Of a stretch of DNA of 64,000 nt, positions 41,669-50,455 are shown piece by piece (positions within the stretch are counted from its first letter, which is position 1; each line of letters begins with the position of its first letter). Under the pieces are notes generated by a model that ran no database searches, was not told where the DNA came from, and worked only from the letters and a program-made list of their open reading frames with translations. This DNA is from JASJAR01 sp038530285 (GTDB taxonomy: Bacteria > Pseudomonadota > Alphaproteobacteria > Rhodobacterales > Rhodobacteraceae). The stretch is from assembly GCA_038530285.1 (NCBI GenBank), contig JBCBCY010000006.1, forward strand, positions 115,623 through 179,622. Direction: 5' to 3'. The position numbers and the translations under genes were made by a program.

Positions 41669-43288
41669 ATGCTAGACCGGACCGACAATGCCCCTGCCCT
41701 GCCGCCTGAGATTGCCCGGCGGCGCACCTTCGCCATCATCAGCCATCCTGATGCGGGCAAAACCACCCTGACGGAAAAATTTCTGCTTTACGGCGGGGCC
41801 ATCCAGATGGCCGGTCAGGTCCGCGCCAAGGGCGAGGCGCGCCGCACCCGGTCGGACTTCATGGCGATGGAAAAAGACCGCGGCATTTCGGTCTCTGCCT
41901 CTGCCATGTCGTTTGACTTTGCTTCAGGCGATCAGACCTACCGGTTCAACCTTGTCGACACGCCGGGTCACTCGGATTTCTCCGAAGACACCTACCGCAC
42001 GCTCACAGCCGTCGATGCGGCCGTGATGGTCATCGATGGCGCCAAGGGGGTCGAAAGCCAGACCCAGAAACTCTTCGAAGTTTGCCGCTTGCGCGACCTG
42101 CCGATTTTGACCTTTTGCAACAAAATGGACCGCGAAAGCCGCGATACGTTCGAAATTATTGACGAAATCCAAGAAAACCTCGCGATTGATGTTTGCCCCG
42201 CGTCCTGGCCGATTGGCATGGGCCGCGACTTTCTGGGGTCCTACGACATTCTGAACGACCGGCTGGAGCTGATGGAACGCGCGGACCGAAACAAGGTCGC
42301 GGAATCCATCCAGATCGACGGGCTCGATGACCCTAAACTGGCCGACCATATCCCCGACGCCCAGCTTGCCCAGCTGCGCGAAGAGGTTGAAATGGCGCGG
42401 GAGCTTCTGCCCAGTTTTGACCGCCAGGCGCTTCTGGACGGGACGCTGACGCCGATCTGGTTTGGCTCGGCGATCAATTCCTTCGGCGTCAAGGATTTGA
42501 TGGAGGGCATCGGCGCCTATGGTCCCGAACCCCAGCCCCAGGCCGCCCAGCCGCGCCAGGTCAGCCCTGATGAGAGGACCGTCGCAGGATTTGTGTTCAA
42601 GGTACAGGCCAATATGGACCCCAAGCACCGCGACCGGGTGGCGTTTGTGCGCATGGCGTCGGGCCATTTCACCCGCGGGATGAAGCTGACCCATGTGCGC
42701 ACCAAAAAGCCCATGGCCGTGTCGAACCCTGTACTGTTTCTGGCCGCCGACCGCGAGTTGGCCGAAGAGGCTTGGGCGGGCGATATCATCGGCATCCCGA
42801 ACCACGGCCAATTGCGCATCGGTGACACCCTGACCGAAGGCGAAGCGATCCGCGTTACAGGCATTCCGTCCTTTGCGCCGGAGCTTTTGCAAAACTGCCG
42901 CGCGGGCGACCCACTGAAGGCCAAACATCTTGACAAGGCGCTGATGCAATTTGCCGAAGAAGGGGCCGCCAAGGTGTTCCGGCCCGAGATTGGCTCGGGC
43001 TTTATCGTGGGCGTCGTGGGGCAATTGCAGTTTGAAGTGCTCGCCAGCCGGATCGAGCTGGAATACGGCCTGCCGGTGCGGTTTGAACCGTCGCAGTTCA
43101 CGTCTGCGCGCTGGGTGACGGGGCCCCAGGACAAGGTCGACGCCTTCGTGGCGGCCAACAAACAGCACATCAGCCGCGACAATGACGGCGATGTGGTATT
43201 CCTGACGCGCCTGCAATGGGACATCGACCGGATTGAGCGGGATTTTCCAGACCTGACCCTGTCGGCGACCAAGGAAATGATGGTGTGA
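41669..43288 (+). CDS. prfC: Peptide chain release factor 3
   Basis: 539-residue translational GTPase that recycles RF1/RF2. The G motifs are SHPDAGKTTLTEK, DTPGHSDFSEDTYR and FCNKMDRE. Domain II follows with VAFVRMASGHFTRGMKLTHV, and the C-terminal domain has GFIVGVVGQLQFEVL. The length and start (MLDRTDNAPALP) are normal. It appears monocistronic with a terminator at 43312. Confidence 0.97.
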   Translation: MLDRTDNAPALPPEIARRRTFAIISHPDAGKTTLTEKFLLYGGAIQMAGQVRAKGEARRTRSDFMAMEKDRGISVSASAMSFDFASGDQTYRFNLVDTPGHSDFSEDTYRTLTAVDAAVMVIDGAKGVESQTQKLFEVCRLRDLPILTFCNKMDRESRDTFEIIDEIQENLAIDVCPASWPIGMGRDFLGSYDILNDRLELMERADRNKVAESIQIDGLDDPKLADHIPDAQLAQLREEVEMARELLPSFDRQALLDGTLTPIWFGSAINSFGVKDLMEGIGAYGPEPQPQAAQPRQVSPDERTVAGFVFKVQANMDPKHRDRVAFVRMASGHFTRGMKLTHVRTKKPMAVSNPVLFLAADRELAEEAWAGDIIGIPNHGQLRIGDTLTEGEAIRVTGIPSFAPELLQNCRAGDPLKAKHLDKALMQFAEEGAAKVFRPEIGSGFIVGVVGQLQFEVLASRIELEYGLPVRFEPSQFTSARWVTGPQDKVDAFVAANKQHISRDNDGDVVFLTRLQWDIDRIERDFPDLTLSATKEMMV

Positions 43289-43311
43289 GGCCCGGCCTGC
43301 CGAAGGCACCG

Positions 43312-43331
43312 AAAGGTCCGGGGGACCTTTT
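43312..43331 (+). terminator. Terminator after prfC
   Basis: Perfect 8-bp stem AAAGGTCC / GGACCTTT around GGG, with a short T-run (TTTT) overlapping the right arm. It lies 24 bases after the stop. Confidence 0.65.
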
Positions 43332-43381
43332 GAGGGCCGAACGGGCGAAGCCCCTACCCCGTTCCGCTTTGGCCTAGCGTT

Positions 43382-43984
43382 ATGCCCCTGCAAAACCGCG
43401 TGATGCCCACCGGCGAGATTGTCGCCGACCCCGCGCGGGGGTTGTTCACGGGCAATCGCGGGATCCTGCACCGACGCGACAAGACCCTTGGCGCGGCTCG
43501 CTGGCAGCATCCCCATTGGGTGACGTGCACGCTGGACCATCCGCGCGGCATCTACCACGGCCCCATGCCAGACCGGCGTTGGACGGCGCTGTTTTTCCTT
43601 GATGAAGCCGTGGCTCTGGCCGCCGGGCACCGGCCTTGCGGCTACTGCCGGCCCGAGGCGTACCGAGCGTGGAAAGCGGCCTTTGGACCGGGGTATGACC
43701 GCTTGGCAGTTGACCGGGCGTTGCATACGGCGCGGGTGACGCCAGCGCGGGTGCAGGTCCGCCATGACGCGGCGATAGAAGGCCTGCCGGATGGCGCTTT
43801 CGTGCTGTCGGGCGGGGCGGCGCATCTTGTTTGGGGCCCTCGGCTTTTGCCCTTCCAACCAGACGGGTATGGGCCTGCAAAGCCGCGCCCACGCGGTCAG
43901 GTCACCGTGCTGACGCCGCGCCCGACGATCGGTATTTTGCGCGCTGGATATCGTCCTGTTCTGCACCCGTCGGCCCCGGTTTAA
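43382..43984 (+). CDS. Conserved hypothetical protein with CGYC motif
   Basis: 200 residues, soluble. The most conserved-looking part is AAGHRPCGYCRPEAYRAWKAAF near residue 80: a CxxC followed by basic and aromatic residues that may bind metal or nucleic acid. Other marks are GLFTGNRGILH, HWVTCTLDHPRG and AFVLSGGAAHLVWG. I recall proteins like it as hypothetical in several phyla. It stands alone between prfC and a lipoprotein gene. Confidence 0.75.
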   Translation: MPLQNRVMPTGEIVADPARGLFTGNRGILHRRDKTLGAARWQHPHWVTCTLDHPRGIYHGPMPDRRWTALFFLDEAVALAAGHRPCGYCRPEAYRAWKAAFGPGYDRLAVDRALHTARVTPARVQVRHDAAIEGLPDGAFVLSGGAAHLVWGPRLLPFQPDGYGPAKPRPRGQVTVLTPRPTIGILRAGYRPVLHPSAPV

Positions 43985-44019
43985 GCCTGCCTTAATCCTG
44001 ATCCGCCACAACGCCAGCC

Positions 44020-44487
44020 ATGCGGTGTCTCGTCATCCTTTTGGTCCTTCTGCTTACGGCCTGTTCAGCGGGCCCCTCGTATGAGGTCAGCCGTTTTACC
44101 GGCGTGGCGGTTGCGCGGTCCGGCCTTGACACCATCGACTGGACCTATCCGTCGCGGTTTGAAGCCGAAGCCGCCATTTTGCAGGCCGGTCCCGACAGGC
44201 TTTATGTGCTGAGCATCGCCGTCACACGGTCTGACCGGAACTATCCCAAGATCACCTCGGTCCGGGTGCCGGGGCGCGAAGTCCACTACACCTTGCTGGA
44301 TGAACGCCGCGTCTTCACTGACCGGCAGGAGGTCGGATACATCACGCTCAACCGGGCCACTTTTGAAACTGCGGCGCAAGAGGGTTTTGATCTGTCCCTG
44401 ATCAGCCCGCGCGCCAGCCATCACGGCCATGTTCCGGCAGAGGTGTTTGCCCGCGCGCTTGCGGTCGTGACCCCCGCGGGCTCTTGA
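44020..44487 (+). CDS. Lipoprotein, unknown
   Basis: 155 residues. The signal peptide ends in the lipobox LLTACS (Cys15), so it is probably lipid-anchored. The mature part contains VSRFTGVAVARSGLDTIDW and VHYTLLDERRVFTDRQEVGY and is predicted mostly beta. No family was recognised. It is followed after 50 bases by the His-rich protein gene. Confidence 0.78.
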   Translation: MRCLVILLVLLLTACSAGPSYEVSRFTGVAVARSGLDTIDWTYPSRFEAEAAILQAGPDRLYVLSIAVTRSDRNYPKITSVRVPGREVHYTLLDERRVFTDRQEVGYITLNRATFETAAQEGFDLSLISPRASHHGHVPAEVFARALAVVTPAGS

Positions 44488-44537
44488 GTTTGTTATAATA
44501 TCACACTAGGTTCATGGCCAATGAAGGGAGACCGCCT

Positions 44538-45086
44538 ATGGCCTTGTCGAGACTGATCCTCATTCTGCTGCTTTTGGCGTGGGGTGCTGCATGGGCATCG
44601 GATGATGATCATGGCGACCACGATCACGACGATCACTTTCAGGCCGACGCGCACGATGATCACGCCGATGACGACGGCGATCATGTCACGCGGGTCGACG
44701 GGTTGGAAATTCTGCACGCCTGGGCGCAGGCCACCGAAGGTGATGAGGCACGGATTTTCATGGAAATCGCCAACGAAGGCGACGCCGACCTGACGATCAT
44801 GGGTGGCGACACCGACATCGGCGGTGCGGTCACCGTGATGGCGATCAGCTATTCGGACGGCGGCAAGCCGGTGGACATCGGGACCTTCCCATTGAAAGCC
44901 GGGGCCGAGATTGATCTGACGCCCGACGGTCTGTTCCTGCACGTGTCGGATCTGTCGCAGCACTTGGATCAGGGCATGTCGTTTGATATGCATGTCGACA
45001 TCGACCCGATCGGAGAGGTCGAGATTGTAGTTGAGGTCGAAGCGGCAGATGCGGCCACTCATTCTCATGCTGGGCATAACCACTAG
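44538..45086 (+). CDS. His-rich secreted PCuAC-like metal-binding protein
   Basis: 182 residues. The signal peptide is MALSRLILILLLLAWGAAWA. A His/Asp-rich stretch (HGDHDHDDHFQADAHDDHAD) follows, and the C-terminus ends HSHAGHNH. The core resembles the PCuAC copper chaperone fold (ILHAWAQAT, FPLKAGAEIDL, LFLHVSDLSQHLDQG), but the Met/His copper ligands of that family are mostly changed: VTVMAI stands where LHE is usual and HVS where HxM is usual. It is likely a periplasmic copper or zinc binder. It overlaps the next gene by 38 bases. Confidence 0.75.
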   Translation: MALSRLILILLLLAWGAAWASDDDHGDHDHDDHFQADAHDDHADDDGDHVTRVDGLEILHAWAQATEGDEARIFMEIANEGDADLTIMGGDTDIGGAVTVMAISYSDGGKPVDIGTFPLKAGAEIDLTPDGLFLHVSDLSQHLDQGMSFDMHVDIDPIGEVEIVVEVEAADAATHSHAGHNH

Positions 45087-45525
45087 CGCCGTTTTAGCCG
45101 GCGCGGTCTTTGTCGTTTCAGGATCCAACGGGCGTGCAGCGCAAGACATCAGCGGCTGGTCGCTTTTGGCTGGTGTTGAGATTGAAGAGGTCATCGAAGG
45201 CGAAAGCTATCAGGCCATCAAAACCTATCCGCCTGCTCTGTTGGACGCGGCGGATGAATTTGAAATCACAGGCTATGTGGTGCCGGTCACGGCCGAACCC
45301 TATATGACCACCTTCATGCTGGTCGAAGATCCCGCCAATTGTCCGTTTTGTGGCAGTTCTGCGGGGTACGGTCCGGTGCTTGAGGTTCAATTGAAGCGGC
45401 CCATCCCCGAACTGGCGGAGTTTGCAGAGGTCACGGTCGCGGGTCGGATCGAGCTGATAGAGGACCCAGAGACCTATCAATCCTACCGCCTTGTGGATGC
45501 CGTAGCCCTGAATGCACCATCCTGA
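45049..45525 (+). CDS. DUF3299-like periplasmic protein
   Basis: 158 residues. A signal or anchor segment (LILMLGITTSAVLAGAVFVV) is followed by a domain with DEFEITGYVVPVTAEP, TTFMLVEDPANCPFCGSSAG and VTVAGRIELIEDPETYQSY. The GYVVP segment and the Cys pair fit DUF3299, often near metal transport or export genes. The start at 45049 lies inside the PCuAC-like gene; the ATG at 45067 is an alternative. The overlap suggests joint expression and a shared metal role. Confidence 0.68.
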   Translation: MRPLILMLGITTSAVLAGAVFVVSGSNGRAAQDISGWSLLAGVEIEEVIEGESYQAIKTYPPALLDAADEFEITGYVVPVTAEPYMTTFMLVEDPANCPFCGSSAGYGPVLEVQLKRPIPELAEFAEVTVAGRIELIEDPETYQSYRLVDAVALNAPS

Positions 45526-45773
45526 CGCAGCGTCACTCTTGTGGATAACATTGGGGACGGATCCGCGGTTTTGTGGGGTCCGACCGCCGAAGTTTTGACC
45601 AAACCCCCGAAACTGGGCGGATTTTGGCGCTCGATGCCTCAAATAAACGGGTTTCAGACCGGCATCATTGACCCCTTGGCGCGATTGCACTAGCTAATCA
45701 CTCAGGGATCAGGCTTGTGGATAAGCCGTGGCAGTCGGGCCGGTCCCATCGACACGCACGGGCCATGGAAGCG

Positions 45774-45792
45774 GTCCGTAAACATTACGGAC
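45774..45792 (+). promoter_or_regulatory. Start-proximal hairpin of the DEAD-box helicase gene
   Basis: Perfect inverted repeat GTCCGTAA-ACA-TTACGGAC ends 4 bases before the ATG at 45797. There is no other ribosome-binding site, so the GGA within the right arm would be hidden in the stem. The 270-base gap upstream (45526-45796) holds no convincing gene. Confidence 0.6.
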
Positions 45793-45796
45793 GTAT

Positions 45797-47218
45797 ATGA
45801 CCAAGTTCAGCGAGCTGTCGCTCTCTCCTAAAGTATTGAAGGCCGTCGAAGAAGCCGGCTACGAAACGCCAACACCGATTCAGGAAGGCGCAATTCCGCC
45901 GGCACTGGAAGGCAAAGATGTCCTTGGCATCGCCCAGACGGGAACCGGCAAAACGGCGTCATTCACCTTGCCGATGATCACCAAGCTGGCGCGCGGACGC
46001 GCGCGGGCGCGGATGCCCCGGTCACTGGTGCTGTGTCCCACACGCGAACTCGCCGCGCAGGTGGCTGAGAACTTCGACACCTATTCGAAGTATGTCAAAC
46101 TGACCAAGGCGCTGCTGATCGGGGGTGTTTCGTTCAAGGAACAAGACGTGCTGATCGACAAGGGCGTCGATGTGCTGATCGCCACACCGGGCCGCCTGCT
46201 GGACCATTTTGAACGTGGCAAACTGCTGCTCACCGGCATCGAAGTGATGGTCGTCGACGAAGCCGACCGGATGCTCGACATGGGGTTCATCCCCGATATC
46301 GAACGCATTTTCTCGTTGACGCCGTTCACCCGCCAAACGCTGTTCTTCTCCGCGACGATGGCGCCCGAAATCGAACGGATCACCAATACGTTCCTGTCCG
46401 CACCCGCGCGGATCGAAGTGGCCCGCCAGGCGACGGCCTCTGAAACCATTGAGCAGGCCGTGGTTTTGCACCGTGCGTCGCGCCGCGACCGGTTGGCGAA
46501 GGAAAAACGTGATCTGTTGCGCCTGTTGATCGATGGTGAAGGCGAAACCTGCACCAACGCGATCATCTTCTGCAATCGCAAGACCGATGTTGATATCGTC
46601 GCGAAGTCTTTGAAACAGCATGGCTATGATGCTGCGCCAATCCACGGTGATCTTGATCAATCACAGCGCACGCGCACGCTTGACGGGTTCCGTGACGGGT
46701 CCATCCGGTTTCTGATTGCCTCAGACGTGGCCGCGCGCGGCCTGGACATTCCGCGCGTCAGCCATGTGTTCAACTACGATGTGCCCAGCCATTCGGAAGA
46801 TTACGTGCACCGGATCGGCCGGACCGGGCGTGCGGGCCGTGACGGCAAGGCGATCATGATCTCAACGCCGTCCGATGACAAAAATCTGGACGCGATTGAA
46901 AAGCTGATTGCCCGGGAAATTCCGCGTGCGACCAACCCGCTGGGTCAGGGTGTCGACTCTGCCCCTGCCCCGGCCGCTGAGCAAGACGACAAGCCCAAGC
47001 GCAGCCGTGGTGGACGTGGTCGCGGCAAAAAGCCTGAAGAGACCGAAGTGGCAGACGCAACGCCGGCTGAGGTTCAGACCAAGGATGCGCCTGAGGCCGA
47101 AAAGCGCAACCGCCGGGGCGGCGGTGGCCGTGGGCGACGCGACGACAAGACCGTCGGTATGGGCGATCATATGCCCACCTTCATTGCCCAGAGCTTTGAA
47201 GAACGCATGGCGAGCTGA
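45797..47218 (+). CDS. DEAD-box RNA helicase (RhlE-type)
   Basis: 473 residues. The motifs in order are Q-motif ETPTPIQEGAIPPALEG, AQTGTGKTA, PTRELAAQ, TPGRLLDHF, VDEADRMLDMGF, SAT, and in domain 2 IIFCNRKTDVD and HRIGRTGRAGRDG. The C-terminal 100 residues are Lys/Arg/Gly-rich (RSRGGRGRGKKPEE, RNRRGGGGRGRRD), an RNA-binding tail. The start overlaps a hairpin region, which may link expression to temperature or helicase activity. It converges on the RNase J gene, which together suggests RNA turnover. Confidence 0.95.
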   Translation: MTKFSELSLSPKVLKAVEEAGYETPTPIQEGAIPPALEGKDVLGIAQTGTGKTASFTLPMITKLARGRARARMPRSLVLCPTRELAAQVAENFDTYSKYVKLTKALLIGGVSFKEQDVLIDKGVDVLIATPGRLLDHFERGKLLLTGIEVMVVDEADRMLDMGFIPDIERIFSLTPFTRQTLFFSATMAPEIERITNTFLSAPARIEVARQATASETIEQAVVLHRASRRDRLAKEKRDLLRLLIDGEGETCTNAIIFCNRKTDVDIVAKSLKQHGYDAAPIHGDLDQSQRTRTLDGFRDGSIRFLIASDVAARGLDIPRVSHVFNYDVPSHSEDYVHRIGRTGRAGRDGKAIMISTPSDDKNLDAIEKLIAREIPRATNPLGQGVDSAPAPAAEQDDKPKRSRGGRGRGKKPEETEVADATPAEVQTKDAPEAEKRNRRGGGGRGRRDDKTVGMGDHMPTFIAQSFEERMAS

Positions 47219-47221
47219 CGC

Positions 47222-47264
47222 CAAATTTCTTAAAGAAATTTGCAAATTCGTGGGTACGAATTTC
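47222..47264. repeat. Tandem double-hairpin element, copy 2 (bidirectional terminator)
   Basis: Hairpin 1 has 10-bp arms CAAATTTCTT / AAGAAATTTG around one base, and hairpin 2 has 8-bp arms AAATTCGT / ACGAATTT around four. The two are joined by TTTGCAAATTC as in copy 1 (13279-13321). It fills the gap between the convergent helicase and RNase J genes, so it probably stops both transcripts. Confidence 0.78.
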
Positions 47265-47268
47265 CCGC

Positions 47269-48936
47269 CTAGCTGAGACGGGAAATCACCACGCTGACCT
47301 CTGGCTTGCGGCCGATCTCCGTTTCGGCGGTCTTGCGCACGATCCGGCGAAATTCATCTTCAATCGCGTCATCATCGGCCAGCGTCTTGTGTTTCGCGCG
47401 GCCCAGAAACTGGGATAGATCCTCTTCGATCACATCAGTCAGCGCGGCCTTGGACGTACCGGTTTCCGGCAGGCCCATCGTGTCGCACCACGGATCGCCC
47501 AAGGGCGCGCCGTCGTCGTCGATGATCAGCGTCACGATGACATGCCCGTTGCGCGCCATGCGCAACCGGTCGCGGACAACCCCGTCCATCGCGCCGATCT
47601 GCACCGAGCCGTCCAGATAAGTCCGACCGGTTTCGATATAGTCGACCGGATTGGGCCGGTTGCCTGTCAAATCCACCATCGTGCCGTTGACCGCCACGAT
47701 CGACCGGCGATCGGCGGCTTCGGCCAGCTTGGAATGTTCGCGCAGCATCCGGTGTTCGCCGTGCATCGGGATCACCATCGCAGGGTTCATGATATCATGG
47801 ACTTCCTGCAGGTCGGGCCGATTTGCATGGCCTGACACATGATAACGCCCGCCCGCATCATCCTGCACATCGACGCCCATTTCCGAATAGGCATTCACAA
47901 TGTCCAACACGCCGCGCTCGTTCCCGGGGATCGTTTTGGACGAAAACAGGAACGTATCACCCTCCGCGACCGTCAGCCCCATGTATTTGCCGCGGCTCAA
48001 CTGGGCCGAGGCCGCACGCCGCTCGCCCTGCGATCCGGTGACAAGAAGCATCAAATGATCACGCGGGATATCTGCGGCCTCTTCAGGGCTGACCACAGCG
48101 GGGAAATCCGTCAGAACACCTGCCTCGACCGAGGCTTCGATCATCCGGCGCATCGCCCGGCCCAACAGGCAAACCGAGCGGCCCGCCGCCTGGCCCGCCA
48201 TCGCAAGCGACTTCACCCGTGCGACATTCGATGCAAAGGTCGTGGCCACAACCATACCGTCCTGGGCGGCCACGAACTTGGTGATCTCGGGCGCGATGGA
48301 CGCTTCTGAGCGTCCCGCTTCGGGCGAGAACACATTGGTGCTGTCACAGACCAGGGCGCGCACGCCGGGTTTGGCAACCTCTTCCCACATGTCGCGGTCA
48401 AAAGGTTCGCCCACCACCGGGGTCATGTCGATCTTGAAATCTGCGGTGTGCACCACACGCCCCGCCGGCGTGTCGATGACAATGGCGCTGGTTTCGGGCA
48501 CCGAATGGGACACCGGCAAAAAGCCAATCTCGAACGGGCCCAGCTTGCGGGTCTCGGGCCAGGGCGCGCAGACCTCAACCACGTCTTCGGGGTGGCCATG
48601 TTCGCCCAATTTGCGGCGCGCATGAATGGCCGTGAACGCCCGCGTCAAAACTGGCGCACCCAGCCGCCCCCAAAGATGGCCCACGGCACCAACGTGATCT
48701 TCGTGCGCATGGGTGATGATGATCGCTTCCAGCCGGTCTTTGGCCGCCTCAAGCCAGGCGATGTCGGGAAAGATCAGATCAACCCCAGGCGAAGTGTCCA
48801 TATCGGGGAAGGTCACGCCCAGGTCGACCAAAATCAACCGCTCCGCCCCCGGCGCGCCGTAGCCGTAGACATAGGCGTTCATGCCGACCTCGCCCGCGCC
48901 ACCGAGGGGGAGGTAAATCAGGCGGTCCTTGCTCAT
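47269..48936 (-). CDS. rnj: Ribonuclease J
   Basis: 555-residue metallo-beta-lactamase/beta-CASP nuclease, both 5'-exonuclease and endonuclease in this family. The zinc motif HAHEDHVGA is near residue 75, further ligands lie in VSHSVPET and HTADFKID, and the beta-CASP part has VTGSQGE and VSGHANR. The start at 48936 (MSKDRLIYLPLGG) is fixed by family similarity; the open frame upstream belongs to coaX. It overlaps coaX by ATGA. Confidence 0.96.
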   Translation of the reverse strand: MSKDRLIYLPLGGAGEVGMNAYVYGYGAPGAERLILVDLGVTFPDMDTSPGVDLIFPDIAWLEAAKDRLEAIIITHAHEDHVGAVGHLWGRLGAPVLTRAFTAIHARRKLGEHGHPEDVVEVCAPWPETRKLGPFEIGFLPVSHSVPETSAIVIDTPAGRVVHTADFKIDMTPVVGEPFDRDMWEEVAKPGVRALVCDSTNVFSPEAGRSEASIAPEITKFVAAQDGMVVATTFASNVARVKSLAMAGQAAGRSVCLLGRAMRRMIEASVEAGVLTDFPAVVSPEEAADIPRDHLMLLVTGSQGERRAASAQLSRGKYMGLTVAEGDTFLFSSKTIPGNERGVLDIVNAYSEMGVDVQDDAGGRYHVSGHANRPDLQEVHDIMNPAMVIPMHGEHRMLREHSKLAEAADRRSIVAVNGTMVDLTGNRPNPVDYIETGRTYLDGSVQIGAMDGVVRDRLRMARNGHVIVTLIIDDDGAPLGDPWCDTMGLPETGTSKAALTDVIEEDLSQFLGRAKHKTLADDDAIEDEFRRIVRKTAETEIGRKPEVSVVISRLS

Positions 48937-49706
48937 TTGGCGTCCTTGTTGAAACGGTGGATCACGGTCAGCCCGTGCATGGTCAGATCGTCTTCGATCA
49001 TATCGAACAGGGTGTAGGCGTCCTGGAACAGCGGGGCCAGCCCGCCGGTGCCAATGACCTTCATCGGGCGGTCGTACTCGGCTTTGATCCGGGCTGCAAT
49101 CTCGCGCACCAGGCCGACATAGCCCCAATAGACCCCTGATTGCATACAGGCCACCGTGTTAGTGCCGATGACACCCTGCGGGCGGGTGATATCGACATGG
49201 GGCAAGGCGGCGGCGGCCTGATGCAGCGCTTCCAAAGACAGGTTCACACCGGGCGCGATGACCCCGCCAATATAGGCGCCATCATCTGCGACCACATCAA
49301 ACGTCGTCGCGGTTCCGAAATCGACGACGATCAGATTGCCGCCGTGCCGGTCGAAGGCTCCGGCGGTGTTGACCAGCCGGTCAGGGCCGACTGCGGTGCC
49401 TTCGTCGACGCGCGGTTGTGCCGGAAGCGCGCAATCGGGCTTACCGACCACCACGGGCCGCGTATGAAAGTAGCGGTCGCAGAAGACCCGCAGATTGAAC
49501 ACAACGCGCGGCACCGTGGACGAGATGATCACCTCGGTGACGTCGGCTTTCAGACCCTCATGGTCCATCAGGGTCGACAACCAGACGAAATACTGGTCCG
49601 CGGTGCGTTGCCATTCCGTCGCGGTGCGGTAAGTCGCGACAAAGCTGTTCCCGTCCCAGATGGAAAAGACGGTATTTGTATTGCCGCAATCGATACACAG
49701 AAGCAT
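48933..49706 (-). CDS. coaX: Type III pantothenate kinase
   Basis: 257 residues. The ASKHA-type ATP motif MLLCIDCGNTNTVFSIWD is at the N-terminus, the pantothenate and phosphate segments are VGPDRLVNTAGAF and VVDFGTATTFDVV, and the adenosine motif is IGTGGLAP. It phosphorylates pantothenate, the first step to CoA, and needs a monovalent cation. It lies between birA and the RNase J gene and overlaps the latter, a gene order I recall from other Rhodobacteraceae. Confidence 0.96.
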   Translation of the reverse strand: MLLCIDCGNTNTVFSIWDGNSFVATYRTATEWQRTADQYFVWLSTLMDHEGLKADVTEVIISSTVPRVVFNLRVFCDRYFHTRPVVVGKPDCALPAQPRVDEGTAVGPDRLVNTAGAFDRHGGNLIVVDFGTATTFDVVADDGAYIGGVIAPGVNLSLEALHQAAAALPHVDITRPQGVIGTNTVACMQSGVYWGYVGLVREIAARIKAEYDRPMKVIGTGGLAPLFQDAYTLFDMIEDDLTMHGLTVIHRFNKDAK

Positions 49707-49714
49707 GGGGCCCC

Positions 49715-50455
49715 TCAGAAGTAGACGTCAGCCGCGGGGATGACCCGCGCGCCGGTTGGGGTGTGTAGCACCAGATGTCCCGCGGCGTCGATGGTCTCGA
49801 AGACCCCTTCGATGGTCTCAGCGCCCGTGCGCGCAATCATCGGCTGGCCCAGGCGGGCCGCACGGCTTAGCCAGAGTTTGCGGATCTGCTCAAACCCGAA
49901 ATCGCAGATCGCCCGTTCATGCCGGTCATAAGCGGCGGCCAGGTCGCACAAAAGATCGTCCGGCCCGATGCCTGCACCAAGGCCAATGGGTGCAACCGCC
50001 CCCGGCTCGACCTGTTCCGGCGTCGGCGCCTGGGCGAGATTGACGCCAATCCCAACCGCCAAGGCCGGCGCATCGGGCCCGCCGATTGCTTCCAGCAAGA
50101 TACCTGCGACCTTGGCCTCGTCCAAAAGCACATCATTGGGCCATTTCAGGGACAACCGGTCAGGCGCGACCGCCCTTGCCAGCGCATCATAAAGTGCGAG
50201 CGCGGCCACAAAGCTGCGCAGGGCAAGTTGGTCGAGCGTGCCGGTCGGTCGGTAGACGAGCGTCGCAGCCAGATTTCCCGTCGGTTCGACCCATGGCCGA
50301 CCGCGACGCCCCCGCGCTGCGGTTTGGCGGCGCGCCATGATCCAGGTGGGGGCCGCCAGCGTATCCGCCCGGCGGCGCGCTTCTGCCATCGTGCTGTCGG
50401 TCTGATCCAGAATGATCCGGTCGACCCCTTGGGGCCAGTCGGTCTTAGTTGACAA
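49715..50455 (-). CDS. birA: Biotin--[acetyl-CoA-carboxylase] ligase
   Basis: About 246 residues, short form without a DNA-binding domain, so a ligase but not a repressor. The biotin/ATP motif is ARGRRGRPWVEPTGNLAATL, followed by LKWPNDVLLDEAKVAGIL with the catalytic Lys. The start is uncertain: a TTG at 50455, overlapping the nuoN stop by 11 bases, fits the family length best (LSTKTDWPQGVDRIILDQ). It is downstream of nuoN on the same strand. Confidence 0.9.
   Translation of the reverse strand: MSTKTDWPQGVDRIILDQTDSTMAEARRRADTLAAPTWIMARRQTAARGRRGRPWVEPTGNLAATLVYRPTGTLDQLALRSFVAALALYDALARAVAPDRLSLKWPNDVLLDEAKVAGILLEAIGGPDAPALAVGIGVNLAQAPTPEQVEPGAVAPIGLGAGIGPDDLLCDLAAAYDRHERAICDFGFEQIRKLWLSRAARLGQPMIARTGAETIEGVFETIDAAGHLVLHTPTGARVIPAADVYF

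Noticed and set aside
41924..44011. 695-codon open frame on the minus strand opposite prfC and the 43382 gene
   Set aside because: It mirrors third-position G+C bias of prfC, has no family motif and covers two real genes; typical antisense shadow in high-G+C DNA.
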